64,000 nucleotides of DNA, taken from assembly GCA_023053685.1 (NCBI GenBank), contig JALIGW010000029.1:4164501-4228500 (forward strand). Direction: 5' to 3'. The stretch is from Diadophis punctatus similis. Its lineage: Eukaryota; Chordata; Lepidosauria; Squamata; Dipsadidae. Both the position numbers and the translations under genes were made by a program. The notes under the pieces are model-generated. The model saw nothing but the letters and a program-made list of their open reading frames with translations, was not told where the DNA came from and made no database searches. This document shows positions 1 to 14,554 of this stretch, piece after piece. Within the stretch, counting starts at the first letter, position 1. Each line of letters starts with the position of its first letter.

Positions 1-56
1 AAATTTCCGCTACCGGTTCTCCAGAACTGGTCAGAACCTACTGAATCCCACCTCTG
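1..56. mobile_element. hAT-type MITE, family A, cut by window edge
   Basis: The right end of a non-autonomous element also found at 14555, 17336, 28203, 31508 and 39544. It holds the family core around ACCGGTTC and ends in TGAATCCCACCTCTG, the inverted counterpart of the CAGAGGTGGG left end of other copies. The left part lies outside the window, so no target duplication can be checked. Confidence 0.75.
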
Positions 57-1017
57 ATGTTTGCCATACATTACAAGAACTTTACTTATAAGATGTCATG
101 CAATAGGATCCCAGTTTGAAATATCTGTACTCATTCAGGATGTATGGAATGATGAAATGTAAATAGAGGAAATGCAAGAATAGGAGCATAATTTTTGCAG
201 AAATCTAAATTTCAGCAAACATAGTTAAGAACCTTCAGTTTCCTATGGAACTATTAACATTTACTTTCAGAAAGCAACATCATGTATCAGCAACAGAAAC
301 ACACATAGCAAAAAAAACAGATTGTGAACTTATTAAATTAGTAGGTATGCTACTATTAGTAGGTATATTGAGGGAGATTTGAAATCCATTTGCTAGGGGT
401 TTTTTCAACTTTTTTTATTTAGATGTCAGACATATAGCTAGATCAATGAAGAATTTCAGAATTGTATTTGTAGCCTTTGTATTATCCTACTAAACACTCT
501 TACATGTTTTTGTTTTTCTATTTTGTCTCAGTTATAGGTTTAGGTGATTTAATATCATACTCTGGAGTGCTTATCAATTTTTAATGAAACATAGAAGCTT
601 CCTATGCTGCCAAAGGAGTCAATAATTGAAGCACCATAGGAGACAGTTCCTACTGCAAGCATGCCAAAGGTTGTGTCAATCATTTCGCATGTATGATTAG
701 CCAATATGATCCAAAGGATGCTGAGGAGATTCCATTTTCATTTGTTGCAGTGAAAGAGGGGAAACACAAGAGAAGTGAAGAACTGAGGGTCAATGCTCAC
801 AGTCTTTGGATGACTGGATTTCTAAAGCAGATGTATGTGTTAACATGTATGATTCTGGACACTTTGTAAGTATATGATTCCAAATTATCTAATTTAGAAT
901 CACCAACTCTACTAAGAGCAAATTGACAACCTGATACTGGATTATTATTATTTTTTAGATCATTGATTGCCGCTTATAGAATCACTGACCATCCTAACTC
1001 AGCTAAGGATGAACAGT
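57..1017. other. intergenic, nothing recognised
   Basis: AT-rich sequence without a convincing open frame, RNA gene or recognisable repeat. Confidence 0.6.
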
Positions 1018-1025
1018 GTATAGGA

Positions 1026-1599
1026 CTGTGATGGCGAACCTTTTTTTGCTCGGGTGCCAAAAGGGCACGTGCACCCACATCCATAATGCAATGCCCTCCC
1101 CCTGCGCATGCACACACAACCCCCCCCCACTGCCCCCCGCGTATGTGCAGGAGGTTCACTGAAGCCTCCAGAGCCTGTGGATGGCGAAAAATGGATTCCA
1201 GATGATTTTTGGCATTCCGGAGGGCAGGGGGAGGTCATTTTTGCCTTCCCCAGGCTTCAGAAAAGCCTCCGGAGCCTGTGGATGGTGAAAAACAGTCCCA
1301 ACAGCCCAACCTCCTGAAACCTGGGAAAGGTGAAAAATGGCCCAATGGCCCAATCGGAAGTTCGGAAACGAATTTCTGGTTGGGCCGTTGGGTCTGTTTT
1401 TTACCATCCACAGGTTCCAGAGGCTTTCCTGAAGCCTGGGGAAGGTGAAAACAACCTCCCCTGCCCTCCAGAAGGCCAAAAATCAGCTGGCCAATGCACA
1501 TATGCATGCTGGAGCTGACATAGGGCAATGCCTCGCGTGCCCTCAGATATGGCTCTGCGTGCCACCTGTGGCATGCATGCCATAGGTTTGCCATCACAG
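1026..1599. mobile_element. hAT-type MITE, family B copy 1
   Basis: Terminal inverted repeats CTGTGATGGCGAACC and GGTTTGCCATCACAG bound a GC-rich interior. An exact 8-bp target duplication, GTATAGGA, lies at 1018-1025 and 1600-1607, which is the hAT hallmark. The interior consists of repeated inverted Pro/Gly-rich-looking blocks, which leaves overlapping open frames on both strands; none looks like a gene. Same family as 19231, 43936 and 62975. Confidence 0.9.
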
Positions 1600-1607
1600 G
1601 TATAGGA

Positions 1608-2784
1608 GAACACTATTTTAATTTCACCAGAATAGATTGAGGATATTTTGTGTATTTCCTCCCTTTATGACCTCCCAGGGCAGAAAATGCTTCTGAACAG
1701 TATGATAAAAGAGAATCAAATGAGAGAATAAATGAGTTGCTGCTTTGTTGGGTTATATTTAGGTTGCCTAATAAAAGAAGACCTACTCCATTTTGCTGCC
1801 TGAGATGGAACAACAAATAATGATGCTCCCTAAGTAGGCAATTAATTTACATATCCTTTCCCACTGCTATCCACTGAAGTCCTTGGTCAGAGAGCCCAGT
1901 TTCAAAATGCAACTGTTTTTACTGACTGAATAAGGTGCATAAATAGATAAATGTTTCTTTTATTAAGGTTTTTCTGATTAACAAAAGTTTTGCTACATTC
2001 TTCTGTTCTATGGGATATATAACTTTCCCTGATATGATTGTAGGACTAATCATTTAATAAACTGTTTAATAAATTATCTGTCTACTACTTTTCCAGTACA
2101 ATAACTGATAATCAAAGCTAGAAGAAGACATGCACAGAAAGACAGACAATGTTTTGGAAAGAATTCTTTCAGAGAGAGTAGTTTATAAGCAGGAACTAAA
2201 GGAGAAGTTTTTATGTTTTGAGGGAAAATATTTTTAAATTTCCTACTCATAATATTCCATGCCAGCATTTTCAAGAATTGTGCCTTTAGCCAGAGTTCAT
2301 TTAGCACATCTACTGCCCTCTTAATCTCTACTGTCTGAAATGTCATGGCCATGTTGTAGCCTTGCTTGTGATCATTTATAACTCAGCATATGCAAAGTTG
2401 TTAACTCAGCATATGCAAAGTTCAAGTTAGATATGCAAAGAAGAAGATGCCTTCTTCCTGTCAATGAACATTTTTGGCTAAGAAATTCATGATAACTACT
2501 GTTTACTTGGAGCTGAGTGAAAATTCAGCAAGGTACAAGAAAGTGGAAAGAAGCTAAACTTTTAGTTGTCAAAAGCAAACATCATTGCAGCAAATTTTCA
2601 GTAACCTGGGGCAAATTGGAATGGGAAAATAATAAACCAGATGCAATAGTGTCTGGCTGTAACTTGAAACTTATAGTTTATGTACGCTAAATTAAATTTT
2701 TGCAAATCCAGAAGTGATAATGCAAGTTGTTACCTGCATATAGCTAGAATGATAGTTATAAGGATAAGGGAGTAATGAAAGAAG

Positions 2785-2786
<2 letters not shown>
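1608..2786. other. intergenic, nothing recognised
   Basis: AT-rich sequence. A short direct repeat of about 20 bp (AACTCAGCATATGCAAAGTT) occurs near 2380-2422. No gene seen. Confidence 0.55.

Positions 2787-2830
<44 letters not shown>
2787..2830. repeat. (GT)n microsatellite
   Basis: About 22 uninterrupted GT units. Confidence 0.97.
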
Positions 2831-2832
<2 letters not shown>

Positions 2833-2969
2833 TTAAGAAAAAGAAATATGTTTATGAGTTTATATACTTTCTTGCAGTTGGAAGCATAGGAAGTTGGCCA
2901 TTTAATGCAACAATGAGTATAATAGAATGCTATTGTCATCATTCATTTTCAATGGGGAAATAGCCCCTA

Positions 2970-4366
2970 CATTAACATGCATGATATAACATAGATATAA
3001 CATTGTTTATATACATAAGATGGTACTGATAAGAGGGAACATTAGGACAGGGATGGTAGGCACGCTGGTATGAACGCCCCTTACTGACCTCTTAGGAATC
3101 GGGTGAGGTCAACAGTGCATAGTCTAAGGGTAACGTTTTGGGGGTTTGGTGACGAAACCACAGAGTCAGCTAGTGAGTTCCAGGCATTAACCACTCTGTT
3201 GCTAAAGTCGTATTTTCTACAGTCAAGTTTGGAGCGGTTCACTTTGAGTTTGTATCTGTTGTGTGCTCGTGTATTGTTGTGGTTGAAGCTGAAGTAGTCG
3301 TTGACAGGAAGGACATTGTAGCAGATAATTTTATGAGCTATGCTTAGGTCATGCCGAAGGCGACGTAGTTCTAAGCTTTCTAAGCCCAGGATTTCAAATC
3401 TGGTTGCGTAAGGTATTCTGTTGCGAGTAGAGGAGTGGAGGGCTCTTCTCATAAAGTATCTCTGGACACTTTCTAATGTATTTATGTCCGATATGCGGTG
3501 TGGGTTCCAGACAGATGAGCTGTATTCAAGGATTGGTCTGGTGAATGTTTTGTATGCTCTGGTTAGTAGTGTGATATTACCGGAGAAGAAGCTACGTAAG
3601 ATTAGGTTAACAACTCTTGAAGCTTTTTTGGCAATGTTGTTGCAGTGGGCTTTGGCACTTAGGTCATTTGATATGAGTATTCCAAGGTCTTTGACAGAGT
3701 GAGGGTCGTCTGCAAGGTCTTGTCTATTCAGCTTGTATTTGGTGTTCTGATTCTTTTTGCCAATGTGTAGGACAGAGCATTTGTTGGTTGAGATTTGGAG
3801 TTACCAGATGTTTGACCATTCTGACACAAAGTCAAGGTCTTTTTGGAGGGTAGCAGTGTTGTCAGTGGTGTTGAAGAGTTTTATATCATCGGCGAATAGA
3901 ACACAGTCATTTGTAATGTGATCGCAAAGGTCATTTATATAAAGTATAAAGAGTGTTGGTCCTAGTATGCTGCCTTGGGGTACACCGCTGTTAACAGGAA
4001 CGGGATTAGATAGGGTGCTCCCTATTTTGACCACTTGTTGTCTGTTTGACAGGAACGCAGTTATCCAGTCATGTAGGGATCCAGAGATGCCATAGGATTT
4101 CAGTTTCAGAAGTAGTTTATCGTGAACCATTGAGTCGAAGGCTTTACAGAAGTCTATGTAAATTGCGCTATTGTTTTGCCCTGGCCAAGTTTTGAGGTCC
4201 ATATGTTTTTGCAGTATAGTAGTTGTAGATTGCAGGATAATTTTTTTCTGAAATTGAATTGCTTGTTTGAGAGTAGGTTGTTAGTTTCTAGGTGGAGGGT
4301 AATGGATTGGTTTATGATTGATTCCATGATGTCGGATATGGAATGTGTGTTAGTGGCTGTGAGAAG
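2970..4366 (-). mobile_element. 5'-truncated CR1/L2-superfamily LINE with reverse transcriptase remnants
   Basis: On the minus strand the translated segments give a non-LTR reverse transcriptase. Near 4150-3850 one reads DFCKAFDSMVHDKLLLKLK, then SGVPQGSILGPTLFILYIND, then the catalytic block FADD. A downstream frame (3452-3081) carries the C-terminal block RKYDFSNRVVNAWNSLADSV. Upstream, 4366-4200 still resembles the N-terminal RT region. The 3' UTR runs to about 2970. At least one frame shift separates the blocks and the 5' part (endonuclease and ORF1) is missing, so the copy is dead. I place it in the CR1/L2/Rex group; the exact clade is uncertain. Confidence 0.85.
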
Positions 4367-7084
4367 TTGCTACCGAAAACTGCTTTTTTACTTTGATAAT
4401 AAAATGTATGATGAGTGATGAGTGTGTGGAATAAAGTCACCCTTTCCCCATTTGCCGCAGTCATTTGAAGGGACATGAAGAAAAATAATCCAGCAATCAT
4501 GGAGTACATTCTTCTCTTCAAAGGCCATATCAGGCACCATTCAACAATTAAGTCATAAAGTGTTGTACTTATAAACCAGCCTCAGACCCACTTTAGGCCT
4601 AGATCATTGGCAGTGCAAAATTAGAATACACTGGAGTGAGTCAATCTATGAAATTGTAGAATGTGTCATTTGATTTTTTTTAAATGTTTTTATTTAGGCT
4701 TTACTGGAAGAACTTCATTTCATCAGTGATACTATTTCATCCTGCATAACAGGATTTCTCACTGTCTCTCCCAATTAACTGGAGCAGCTCCCTCTCTCAC
4801 CATCTGCATGTTATTTATCCTGCTGAGCAATATTTGTATTTCCTGTTTCTGTAAGTGAGATGCCTGAAAACTCATTTCATTGGGTCGTCTTTCCTGGTTT
4901 ACACTTGGCCCTTTCTTTTCTCCTAGAGAAGTCTGATCCCAAACAGCTGGACACAACCCGGGGTGGACTGTGGAGCCCTTTGATGAAGAAAAAGAAATGT
5001 AAAAGGAGACTTGACATTCCTCACTTGGTCTCCTACAAGGAAGGAAAGGAAAAGAAGTAACGGGTGTTCTTTTTAGACAGCACTTGAGACCTGATTTGAT
5101 TGAATGCCATATTTCTGGAAACTCTACTTAGGTAATCCATAGATGGTTAGATTTGACTTATCTATAGTCTATAGACTATATACATAGTCACCTATGTATT
5201 AGTTAACTAGAATTAGGTACCTCCAGAACAATCTTTCCCGATTTAATGCTCGTTAGATAAGTTGGACTGCATTTGCTCTCATAAGAAGGAGTGCAATCAG
5301 TAGGAATTACAATCCAGCACTGATTGTATGCATGCATCTGATTATGTGAGGGTGAATTTATGATGTCTCCCTGCCTTTATTTTAAAAAATATTATTAGAC
5401 CCAAGAGATACAGTTCCATTTAACTTTGCAAACTAGATACAACAGAGGAAGCAAGAATAGACAAAGCCATGGTGACCCGCAGGGAATTTTCCAACAACTA
5501 AAAAGAAGCTATAAATAACTTTTTCATTAAAGTTATTTATTTTATTTATTACCTTTAGTATTAGGACCCATTAAACTGCATTACTCTGATACCTCCCTAG
5601 TCCTACTTTTTGTTTAGTGTTTTGATAGACGTTGCTTCTTCATCATTTACTCTGTGTTTAATTATTCCCTATGTTTAAGGACCTTGTTTAAGGTCATTTT
5701 TGTGTTTTCTCCTTTATGGTTTGTTCTTGCTATTTAGAATACCGGTACGTATATTGGACTTTTCATTTTATCAATAGAGACTGGTAATAGTCTCTATAGT
5801 GCTATGCTTGGTTACACAGTCAGCTGGATGTTTAGATTGGATTTGGCATTTTTGTCCACCTATAGAATCCAAGAACCTGGAATAGTGTTATTATTTTCTT
5901 TTATGCTCAAGACATAAGACATTTTTACAGCTGTGCAAAATGAATGCTGCTTACTGTAACTTGGGATGTTCTACTACTACAAAAATGGCAAAACTCATCC
6001 AAAGGCTCATTAATAGAATGATTTTCCCCCTTTGACCTCTAACAATCAACAATGTCCTATTTCCCACTGTGTGGTCTACCAAATGGTACAGGAAAGCATT
6101 TCATGGAGGTGAGTCTCCATGGGCCTCCATGATACATGGCTGCCTGATCTGCCTCAATTGGCCACCTCCACAGAAAGATTTTTCTGCATATACATATACT
6201 ACTTTTGATGAGCAAAGTGCCATAGTTATCAGTCAAATGTAGAATGCTCTCAAAGGGATACATCAAAGCAACATGCTGATTTGAAGCCTTGCATAGCTGA
6301 TTTTTCATCTTAAATTCAAGGAAGTGATGGCCCTAAAACCTTGACACATAATACTATGTGCTCCAACGCATTATGAGAAATTAAAATATCACTGCTCCTA
6401 GCTATTCCTGAAAATTTCCATAGAACAAGAGGCTCCTCTGTTGCACTTTCCCTTGAGCTTCCTGAAATCGGGACTTGCCCTCTATCTAAGAATGTACAGT
6501 AGCCATTACTACACCTTTTGTGAAGAGTGTGCCATAAAGTAATTATTACATCCTCTTGGATGAAGAATTACTCTTGCTTGTCTGTTCTGAATCCAGTTGC
6601 CAAGCAAAGGTCATCTAAGGCCATCTATAAGGTTGAAATGAGCCCCATGTATACATGTTGTTCACCACAAATCTGAAAGCTGAGCTGAAGGAAAACCTGT
6701 TGAAGTCAGCAATAATAAAAAATATATGAAAACAAGGAACTTCCAAATGATTAAAGCAATTGTAATCCACCTGGAAATTTGTCTTACATCAACAAAAAAA
6801 CACTGATTAACACAACCAGCTAAAATCTAGAGCATGATGTTTACTTCATGCAGCAGAGCTTAGCATCCCAGAAGACAAACTTGGCAGTTACCTCAGGACT
6901 CCACTACTCTTCATTCACCTGATTTAATGCAACCCAGAGAATGGAAAGTATCTTGCAGCAGCCAGAAGATAACACATCTAAGCTTGCAAAATGCAGGCTA
7001 TAGTTTGAAGTATTCACCTGCTTAGAAATGTATACCTCAACTAGTAAACTAAAGCTGAGTAGATTCTTTTGTAGATTTATATAT
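4367..7084. other. intergenic, no gene recognised
   Basis: Mostly AT-rich unique-looking sequence. At 4916-5060 a pyrimidine tract and TAG precede a lysine-rich open stretch that ends in TAA on the plus strand. I cannot match it to a family and treat it as chance. Confidence 0.5.
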
Positions 7085-7297
7085 ATATTTATCCTGCCTT
7101 TATTATTTTTATATATAACTCACTCAAGGCAGAAAATTCCTCTTAATTTCCCCACAACAACAACCCTGTGAAGTGAATTGGGCTGAGAGAGAGTGTGTGT
7201 GAGACTGGCCCAAAGTCACCCAGCTTGTGCTTTCACGCCTAGGGCAGGACTAGAACTCCCCATCTCCTGGTTTCTAGCCTAGATTGCCAACCTCCAC
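7085..7297 (-). mobile_element. tRNA-headed SINE, inverted
   Basis: The plus strand reads as the reverse of a tRNA-derived SINE. It starts with TTTATCCTGCCTTTATT, passes through CCCCACAACAACAACCCTGTG and the CCCAAAGTCACCCAGC segment shared with MIR/CORE-type SINEs, and continues into GGACTAGAACTCCC (an inverted B-box-like tRNA segment) and the CTGGTTTCTAGCC block. The same head recurs at 41130-41224 and, with a different tail, at 42005-42175. Confidence 0.7.
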
Positions 7298-7722
7298 ATA
7301 TTTTGAAAATTCCTCTTTAGCTTTAAATTTGGCTCTTGGATTTTTTTTTCCATTGGAAAGTTTTGCAAAACTAGAATTGAGTGCTCAAGGATTATTTGGC
7401 TAATTCAAACAGGTCTGCATTGGCTAAATAGTAAGATAGGTCAGGCATGACTATTTCCTAGGGATTTGTGCAACTGAAATGTATATTACTTACCTAAGCA
7501 GGTTTTTTTTTCTTAGAGGTCCCATAGATCACATAGTCTCTTCCTTCTTTGCATTTCTCCCTCTCCTTCAGTTATAATTATTTGCAACCAAAGCTAACAT
7601 GGTTTGAAAGTTTCCTACACTTTTACTGTAAAAAAAACACCATTTCAGTTCAATACAGACCATAACTTCTATTCATTTCCCCAACCCCTGCAAAGCTGCC
7701 TTCTTTCCCTACTCCCAGTTTC

Positions 7723-7762
7723 TACACAGACACACACAGACACACACAGACACACACACACC
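7723..7762. repeat. (ACACACAG)n microsatellite
   Basis: Short imperfect array of CA with regularly spaced AG. Confidence 0.9.
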
Positions 7763-8626
7763 TCTCAATTGGGTCATGATGAAGCACAACAACTCTTTTC
7801 AACAGCTTGGATTACACAGGCTACCAAAGCTTCTGTCAAGAACTAATTATCACTGTGCACATCTGCATTCTTTGTTTCCACAGCTTTCAGCCTGTGTGTG
7901 AAAATGGGAGTCAACTTGCAAAGGCGTAAATAGCTGTTAGGGAAGTGTGAGTTCTTCTCCAGCTTAATTTTGGATGCGGTCTGACTGGGTGAAGCAGTGG
8001 AGGAGGAGCTGATCAGGGTGTCTTAATTGAGGCCATGCCCCAAATCCTGCAACTGGGCCATGAGTCCAGCTGGATAGAGGCAGTATATAAATTCCATAAA
8101 TAATTTTTTAAAAAAAACAAACAAATGAAGAGTTGTGGGAACTCTGTATCCATAGGGTCGATTGGCTGTGCCAGAAGCCATTAAGTTTTCTCTTTGTGTG
8201 TAGATGTTGGTATGCATATTTGTATGCTTAAATTTATAATGATGATCTCCTGTATCAGGGCTAGACAAAGCATTTGGAAGGGGGGTGTCTGTCCCAACTC
8301 GCCATGCAAAGCATCCCTTCAGATGCTTAGCATAGCTTCTCATTTCTAGTAATTTTACAAGGCTTTTCTTCCTCTTTTTCTTCATATTTGTCTAAGCTTG
8401 CCATCGGGTAATATCATTTCTAGAGTTCTGCTGAATGTCTGTGAGGGACAAGATCTGTCTCAAGAGTGGCAATCTGGAACCTTCGTGTAAGCCTTTTCCC
8501 TGGTATGCACACTTCAGCAGAAAGGGAAAACGTGTGTGTCCACCACCCTGGAACCATGGCATTCCAGGTTTATTAAGTAAATTATTGTCTTAGCCTTTGC
8601 ATACACAAAAATTTGTGTGCAGCCTG
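7763..8626. other. intergenic, possible LINE tail
   Basis: No gene seen. Around 8040-8115 a segment ending in ATAAATTCCATAAATAATTT plus an A-rich run resembles the 3' tail of an L2-type LINE, but it is too short to assign firmly. Confidence 0.4.
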
Positions 8627-8740
8627 TCCTCATTTTGTAATCACAGTTCATTCCGGCCAAATGATCACTAAGCAAACCACATGTCCTCATTTAGTAACCA
8701 CAGTTCATTCCAGCCAAATGATCACTAAGCAAACCACATG
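8627..8740. repeat. 57-bp tandem duplication
   Basis: Unit 1 (8627-8683) and unit 2 (8684-8740) differ at three positions. Both contain TTAGTAA/TTTGTAA and ATGATCACTAAGC phrases related to the pogo-like MITE seen at 27561. The duplication abuts a long (AG)n array. Confidence 0.9.
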
Positions 8741-8754
8741 ACACATACACAGAA

Positions 8755-10684
<1,930 letters not shown>

Positions 10685-10779
<95 letters not shown>
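10685..10779. repeat. (TG)n microsatellite, about 95 bp
   Basis: About 47 uninterrupted TG units; the Val-Cys open frame over it is an artefact. Confidence 0.98.
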
Positions 10780-10781
<2 letters not shown>

Positions 10782-10829
10782 ACCCAGCATACTATCCCCT
10801 TTTGGGTTAAGCAAAGATCAGAAAGGGAA

Positions 10830-11192
10830 TAAGAAATAGTAAAACAGAGAAATTAAAGGCTTCAAAAGAAAAAAAGGAACATACAACATATAAGCAACTT
10901 ATATAACATATTATATCACATATAGCCTATACAAACACAAATATCATTCACTATGTCTCCATTGCTTTCTCTCCCTGCAACTCTTCCTTGCTTCAATCAC
11001 ATTCACATATCACGCGATACATTATATTTTAGCCTTTCAACTTCCGAACTTGTTTCAAAGAGTTCCATCAGCTCCACCTAACCACAATTTTCTCTGGCTC
11101 CTCTCCGCTTGATCCATTCATTCCTCCATCACATATGGAGTTAAACCAGAGGAGAGAAGTACATTATGTTATATACAAGCAACATAAATTCT
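10830..11192 (-). mobile_element. probable degraded LINE 3' region
   Basis: The C/T-rich plus strand with A-rich start and phrases such as ACATACAACATATAAGC resembles the antisense LINE insertion at 32871-33391 in composition. No coding motif survives, so the assignment is tentative. Confidence 0.3.
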
Positions 11193-11227
11193 GGGCTCAA
11201 TTGTGGTCGTAAGTCAAGGACTATCTG
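11193..11227. mobile_element. pogo/Tigger-like MITE end fragment
   Basis: Contains GGGCTCAATTGTGGTCGTAA followed by AAGGACTATCTG and TA, the right terminus of the family seen complete at 27561-27945. Confidence 0.7.
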
Positions 11228-12128
11228 TAATTCTGCCAAATTCACGATGTTAAATTCTTATGTTTGGTTATCATTTTCTATCATTCTCTCAAAAGATTGA
11301 GGTAAGCACTAGGCAATCCGCCTTGAGTTTGGGCTTACTAACAGGAAGGACCTTACTAAAGACAGTAAAACAGTGGGAACTTTGGGTGCAAATGAACATG
11401 TATTATTAGAGTTCTTGATTCTTAGAAAAACTATAGTAAATTATGACTTAAATCATGGATTTTAGAAAAACAGAGTTTAATAAATCAAGAGTAAGAGTAA
11501 GAAAATCTTAAAGGGAAAGGTGCTTTAGCTGGCTGGAACTCCTTGAAAAGGAAATTAAGGTTAATGCAGTGTCAAACAATGCTAGTGAAGAAGCAGGCTA
11601 GGAGACATCTAAAGGAACCAAAGTAGTGGATTGGGCAGCTTGTAAAGGAGCTACGAGGATGCTTACTGCAAATGGAAGGAAGAGCAAACAACCAAGGAAA
11701 CCTACAAAGCTTCAGTTGAAATTGCATGTACGTCTTAAGAAACCTAAGTCCTCTGTATTCAATTTTATTTTGTTTCTCTTGACATAAACTAGCTCTCACT
11801 TTCGTATAACAAATATGTGAGAAGCATACACACCCTTCAACATTCATTCCTCACAGCAGAAATGTCCTATCCATTCCCTTTCTGCCAGTACATACCCCTC
11901 TTAAAAATTGTCACCCATTTTCCCATCATATTTCAACTGAATCTGAAAACTTACACCAAAATAAGTCATTTTATAGGGGACCTGGAAATGACACAATACT
12001 TTGCTGAAACAAGTAGGGGTCAAAGATAATTAATTCGTGTAAAGGAATGGTAGAAGAAGTTCCAGAAGGGCTGGAACAGATGCTCAGGTTACACATAAAT
12101 ATATATAATGGTATGGTACGATACGGAA
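11228..12128. other. intergenic, nothing recognised
   Basis: No supported gene or repeat apart from simple A/T runs. Confidence 0.5.
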
Positions 12129-12260
12129 CGGAATGGAACAGAATAGAACAGACATTGGAGGTCTTCTAGTCCTACCCCTTGCTGAATTCCAGGAACCATT
12201 CTTTACATATTTTAGCCTCCAGTCCCCTAATCATCTTTGTTGATTATATGACAGATCCTT
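12100..12260 (-). mobile_element. CR1 LINE 3' end fragment
   Basis: An imperfect GGAACGGAATGGAACAGAAT tract adjoins TTGGAGGTCTTCTAGTCC, CCCCTTGCTGAATTCCAGG and AGCCTCCAGT, which follow the order of CR1 3' sequence read in reverse. The simple-repeat side is where the LINE's 3' tail would lie. Confidence 0.55.
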
Positions 12261-13573
12261 GCCAGATATACAGCAGGATTTGGTATGATGGTGAATGCTA
12301 TAAAATAGAATAACTTTCAAATGTCATGGATAAATGCCAGACAAGGAAGATAATTATTCCTGTGACGTACGTGTATGTTATATTAGCTCTTTACATGAAA
12401 TCAATAGGTAGGAAATCTGAGCAACTTGAGGCTCATGTTTTTCTATCCCCTTAGGCCCTTCCAACTTCACACAAACTTGTGCCACCACTCTGAACCATAA
12501 CACTCCACAAGGCAGTACAGTTTACAATCCAACACCCCACAGAAGTGCTCCAAAAGGGAAACATCCCATCACTGCCCAAGTGTATTATGCAGTCTTGCAC
12601 ACTTGTATCATTGCCTCATTCACCAGTCCTTGGCCATCTCTCCAAAATTCATCCCACCCCGGGCAGCCACGGAAAATTTGCCTAGACTGGTCTGCATGCA
12701 TGCAACAACTGAAGAGGAGAAAGAATGTGACTCGCTCCTCAGATTTCGTCTGGCTCTGACCCAAGTACAGTAGCTTAAAAATAAAACAACCTACCATGGC
12801 CTTTGCTTAATTTTTTTTTAATGTGGGTTAGGTCATAAATCTTATTACAGTACTCCTGGTGGAGTTAAAAACTTGACACAAACTGCAGATGAGATCACCA
12901 TGATAAGAAAGGTCGCACAAACAAGATTCAACAAAAGAAAGCTTCCAGATGGTATTAGGTTTTGCATTTGTTCTACTTATAAGCTGGGAGGGGAGCAACA
13001 TAATTTGCAAATATACAGCACATAGGGTGCCATATGGGCACAAAGAGACAATACAAATCACAAAAATAAGTAAAGTAAATAGAACCGCACGTCCACCCTG
13101 ACCTCTGACTTGATTTGGGATTTCCTTTAGATGCCTTTTAAAGTGGCAAATCCCAGGGTGGCTTGGGGCTTGAGGCCAAGAGGGAAGTGGTCATTTCACT
13201 GATTTTATCTTTGTTTCAGGTTTACGTAATTATCTACTTGTGAGGTGTATGTGATTTTTGAGGGGGTTTCTGGGTTTCCCAATCCATTTTATCAGTCTGG
13301 AATATTCTTGCTTTTGTGCAAGCGGTGCTAACCTTTCAACACACAGTACATGATAACATCATCGCAGGGTTGCCAAAAGCCAACACATACAGCCCTGCTG
13401 TACCATCCCAAAACTGTAATTCTCTAAGGCCGAGACAATGATATCACACAATCCTCCGATTCACCGAGGATTTTCATCCGAAGTTTCAGGCTAAAAGAAT
13501 AAGACTAGCTTTCCTTTTGCAATTTTGCAAGCAGTACAGAGAATGCTAAGGGAAATGAATATGTTTTGTTATA
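12261..13573. other. intergenic, nothing recognised
   Basis: No gene-like frame with splice signals or homologous motif recognised. Confidence 0.5.
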
Positions 13574-13963
13574 CAGGTAGCCCTCGACTTGCAACAGTTC
13601 ATTTATTGACTGTTCCAAGTTACAACATCACTGAAAAAAAAGTGACTTATGACCACTTTTCACACTTACAACCATTACAGTATCCCCATGATCATGTGAT
13701 CAAGATTCAAATGCCTGGCAACTGACTCATGTTTATGATGGTTACAATGTCCGGAGGGGTCACGTGATCTCCTTTTGCAACCTTCTGACAAGCAAAGTCA
13801 ATGAGGAATCCAGGTTCACTTAACAACCATGATACTAATTTAACAAGTGCAGTGATTCACTTAACAACTTTGGCAAGAAAGGTTGGAAAATTCACTTAAC
13901 AAATGTCTCACTTAGCAATAGAAATTGTGGGCTCAATTGTGGTCGTAAGTCCAGGACTACTTG
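13574..13963. mobile_element. pogo/Tigger-like MITE, copy 1
   Basis: Starts CAGGTAGCCCTCGACTTGC directly after TA and ends AAGTCCAGGACTACTTG, the inverted terminus. The interior has the family's phrases (TGACTTATGACC, CATGATCATGTGATC, ACTTAACAACC). About 390 bp, no transposase. The right TA is lost by mutation. Confidence 0.85.
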
Positions 13964-14380
13964 AGATGGACTGGAGGGAAGTAGGAAGAAGGAGAGAAGG
14001 AGTAAGAAGGTAGATAGAGGAGGTGGAGAAAGAGGGAGGGGAGTGTGAAGAAAAGAAGAAAAACAGACTGATCAATGACAGCAAGATTAAGTGCAAAAAT
14101 AGGATATTGAATTTTAATAGATTGGATAAAACTGTAAAAGTATGTATATTATTGATACGCTTTTAAGGTATATGTGTTGATGTATATATGGAAACTGTGG
14201 AGAAAAAAATAAAAAACATTTTTTTTTTTAAAAAAAGAGAGTGACTGAAGACACTCAAACTAAAAATCTGCTTTCCAAATTGGCAGAGAAGAGAGCATTT
14301 AACCTTCCAATCCCATCTATCTACAAATGGGGAAGAAACCAATAAAGGAGAATATTTGTAGCTCAGCATTGAAATGTGCG
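13964..14380. other. intergenic, purine-rich tract
   Basis: A GAAG/GGAG-rich stretch around 13970-14060, then A/T-rich sequence with poly-T/poly-A runs near 14210-14240. No gene. Confidence 0.5.
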
Positions 14381-14554
14381 GTCCTTGGTGCTCTCTGAGC
14401 TTGCTTGTTTTCTTGCAGACGTTTCATTACCCTAACTAGGTAACATCATCAGTGCTAGTAAGGAGTGCATTCCTTACTAGCACTGATGATATTACCTAAT
14501 TAGGGTAATGAAACGTCTGCAAGAAAACAAGGAAACTCAGAGAGCACCAAGGAC
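14381..14554. repeat. 174-bp near-perfect palindrome
   Basis: The left arm starts GTCCTTGGTGCTCTCTGAG and the right arm ends CTCAGAGAGCACCAAGGAC. Inside, GCAGACGTTTCATTACCCTA is mirrored by the right arm, and the turn lies near 14465-14470. The outer end carries the GAGAGCACCAAGGAC phrase common in reptile retroelement-derived repeats; I cannot name the parent element. Insertion of the MITE at 14555 interrupts its right edge. Confidence 0.9.

Noticed and set aside
4860..5060. Lysine-rich plus-strand frame after a pyrimidine tract
   Set aside because: No family resemblance and no evidence of a partner exon.
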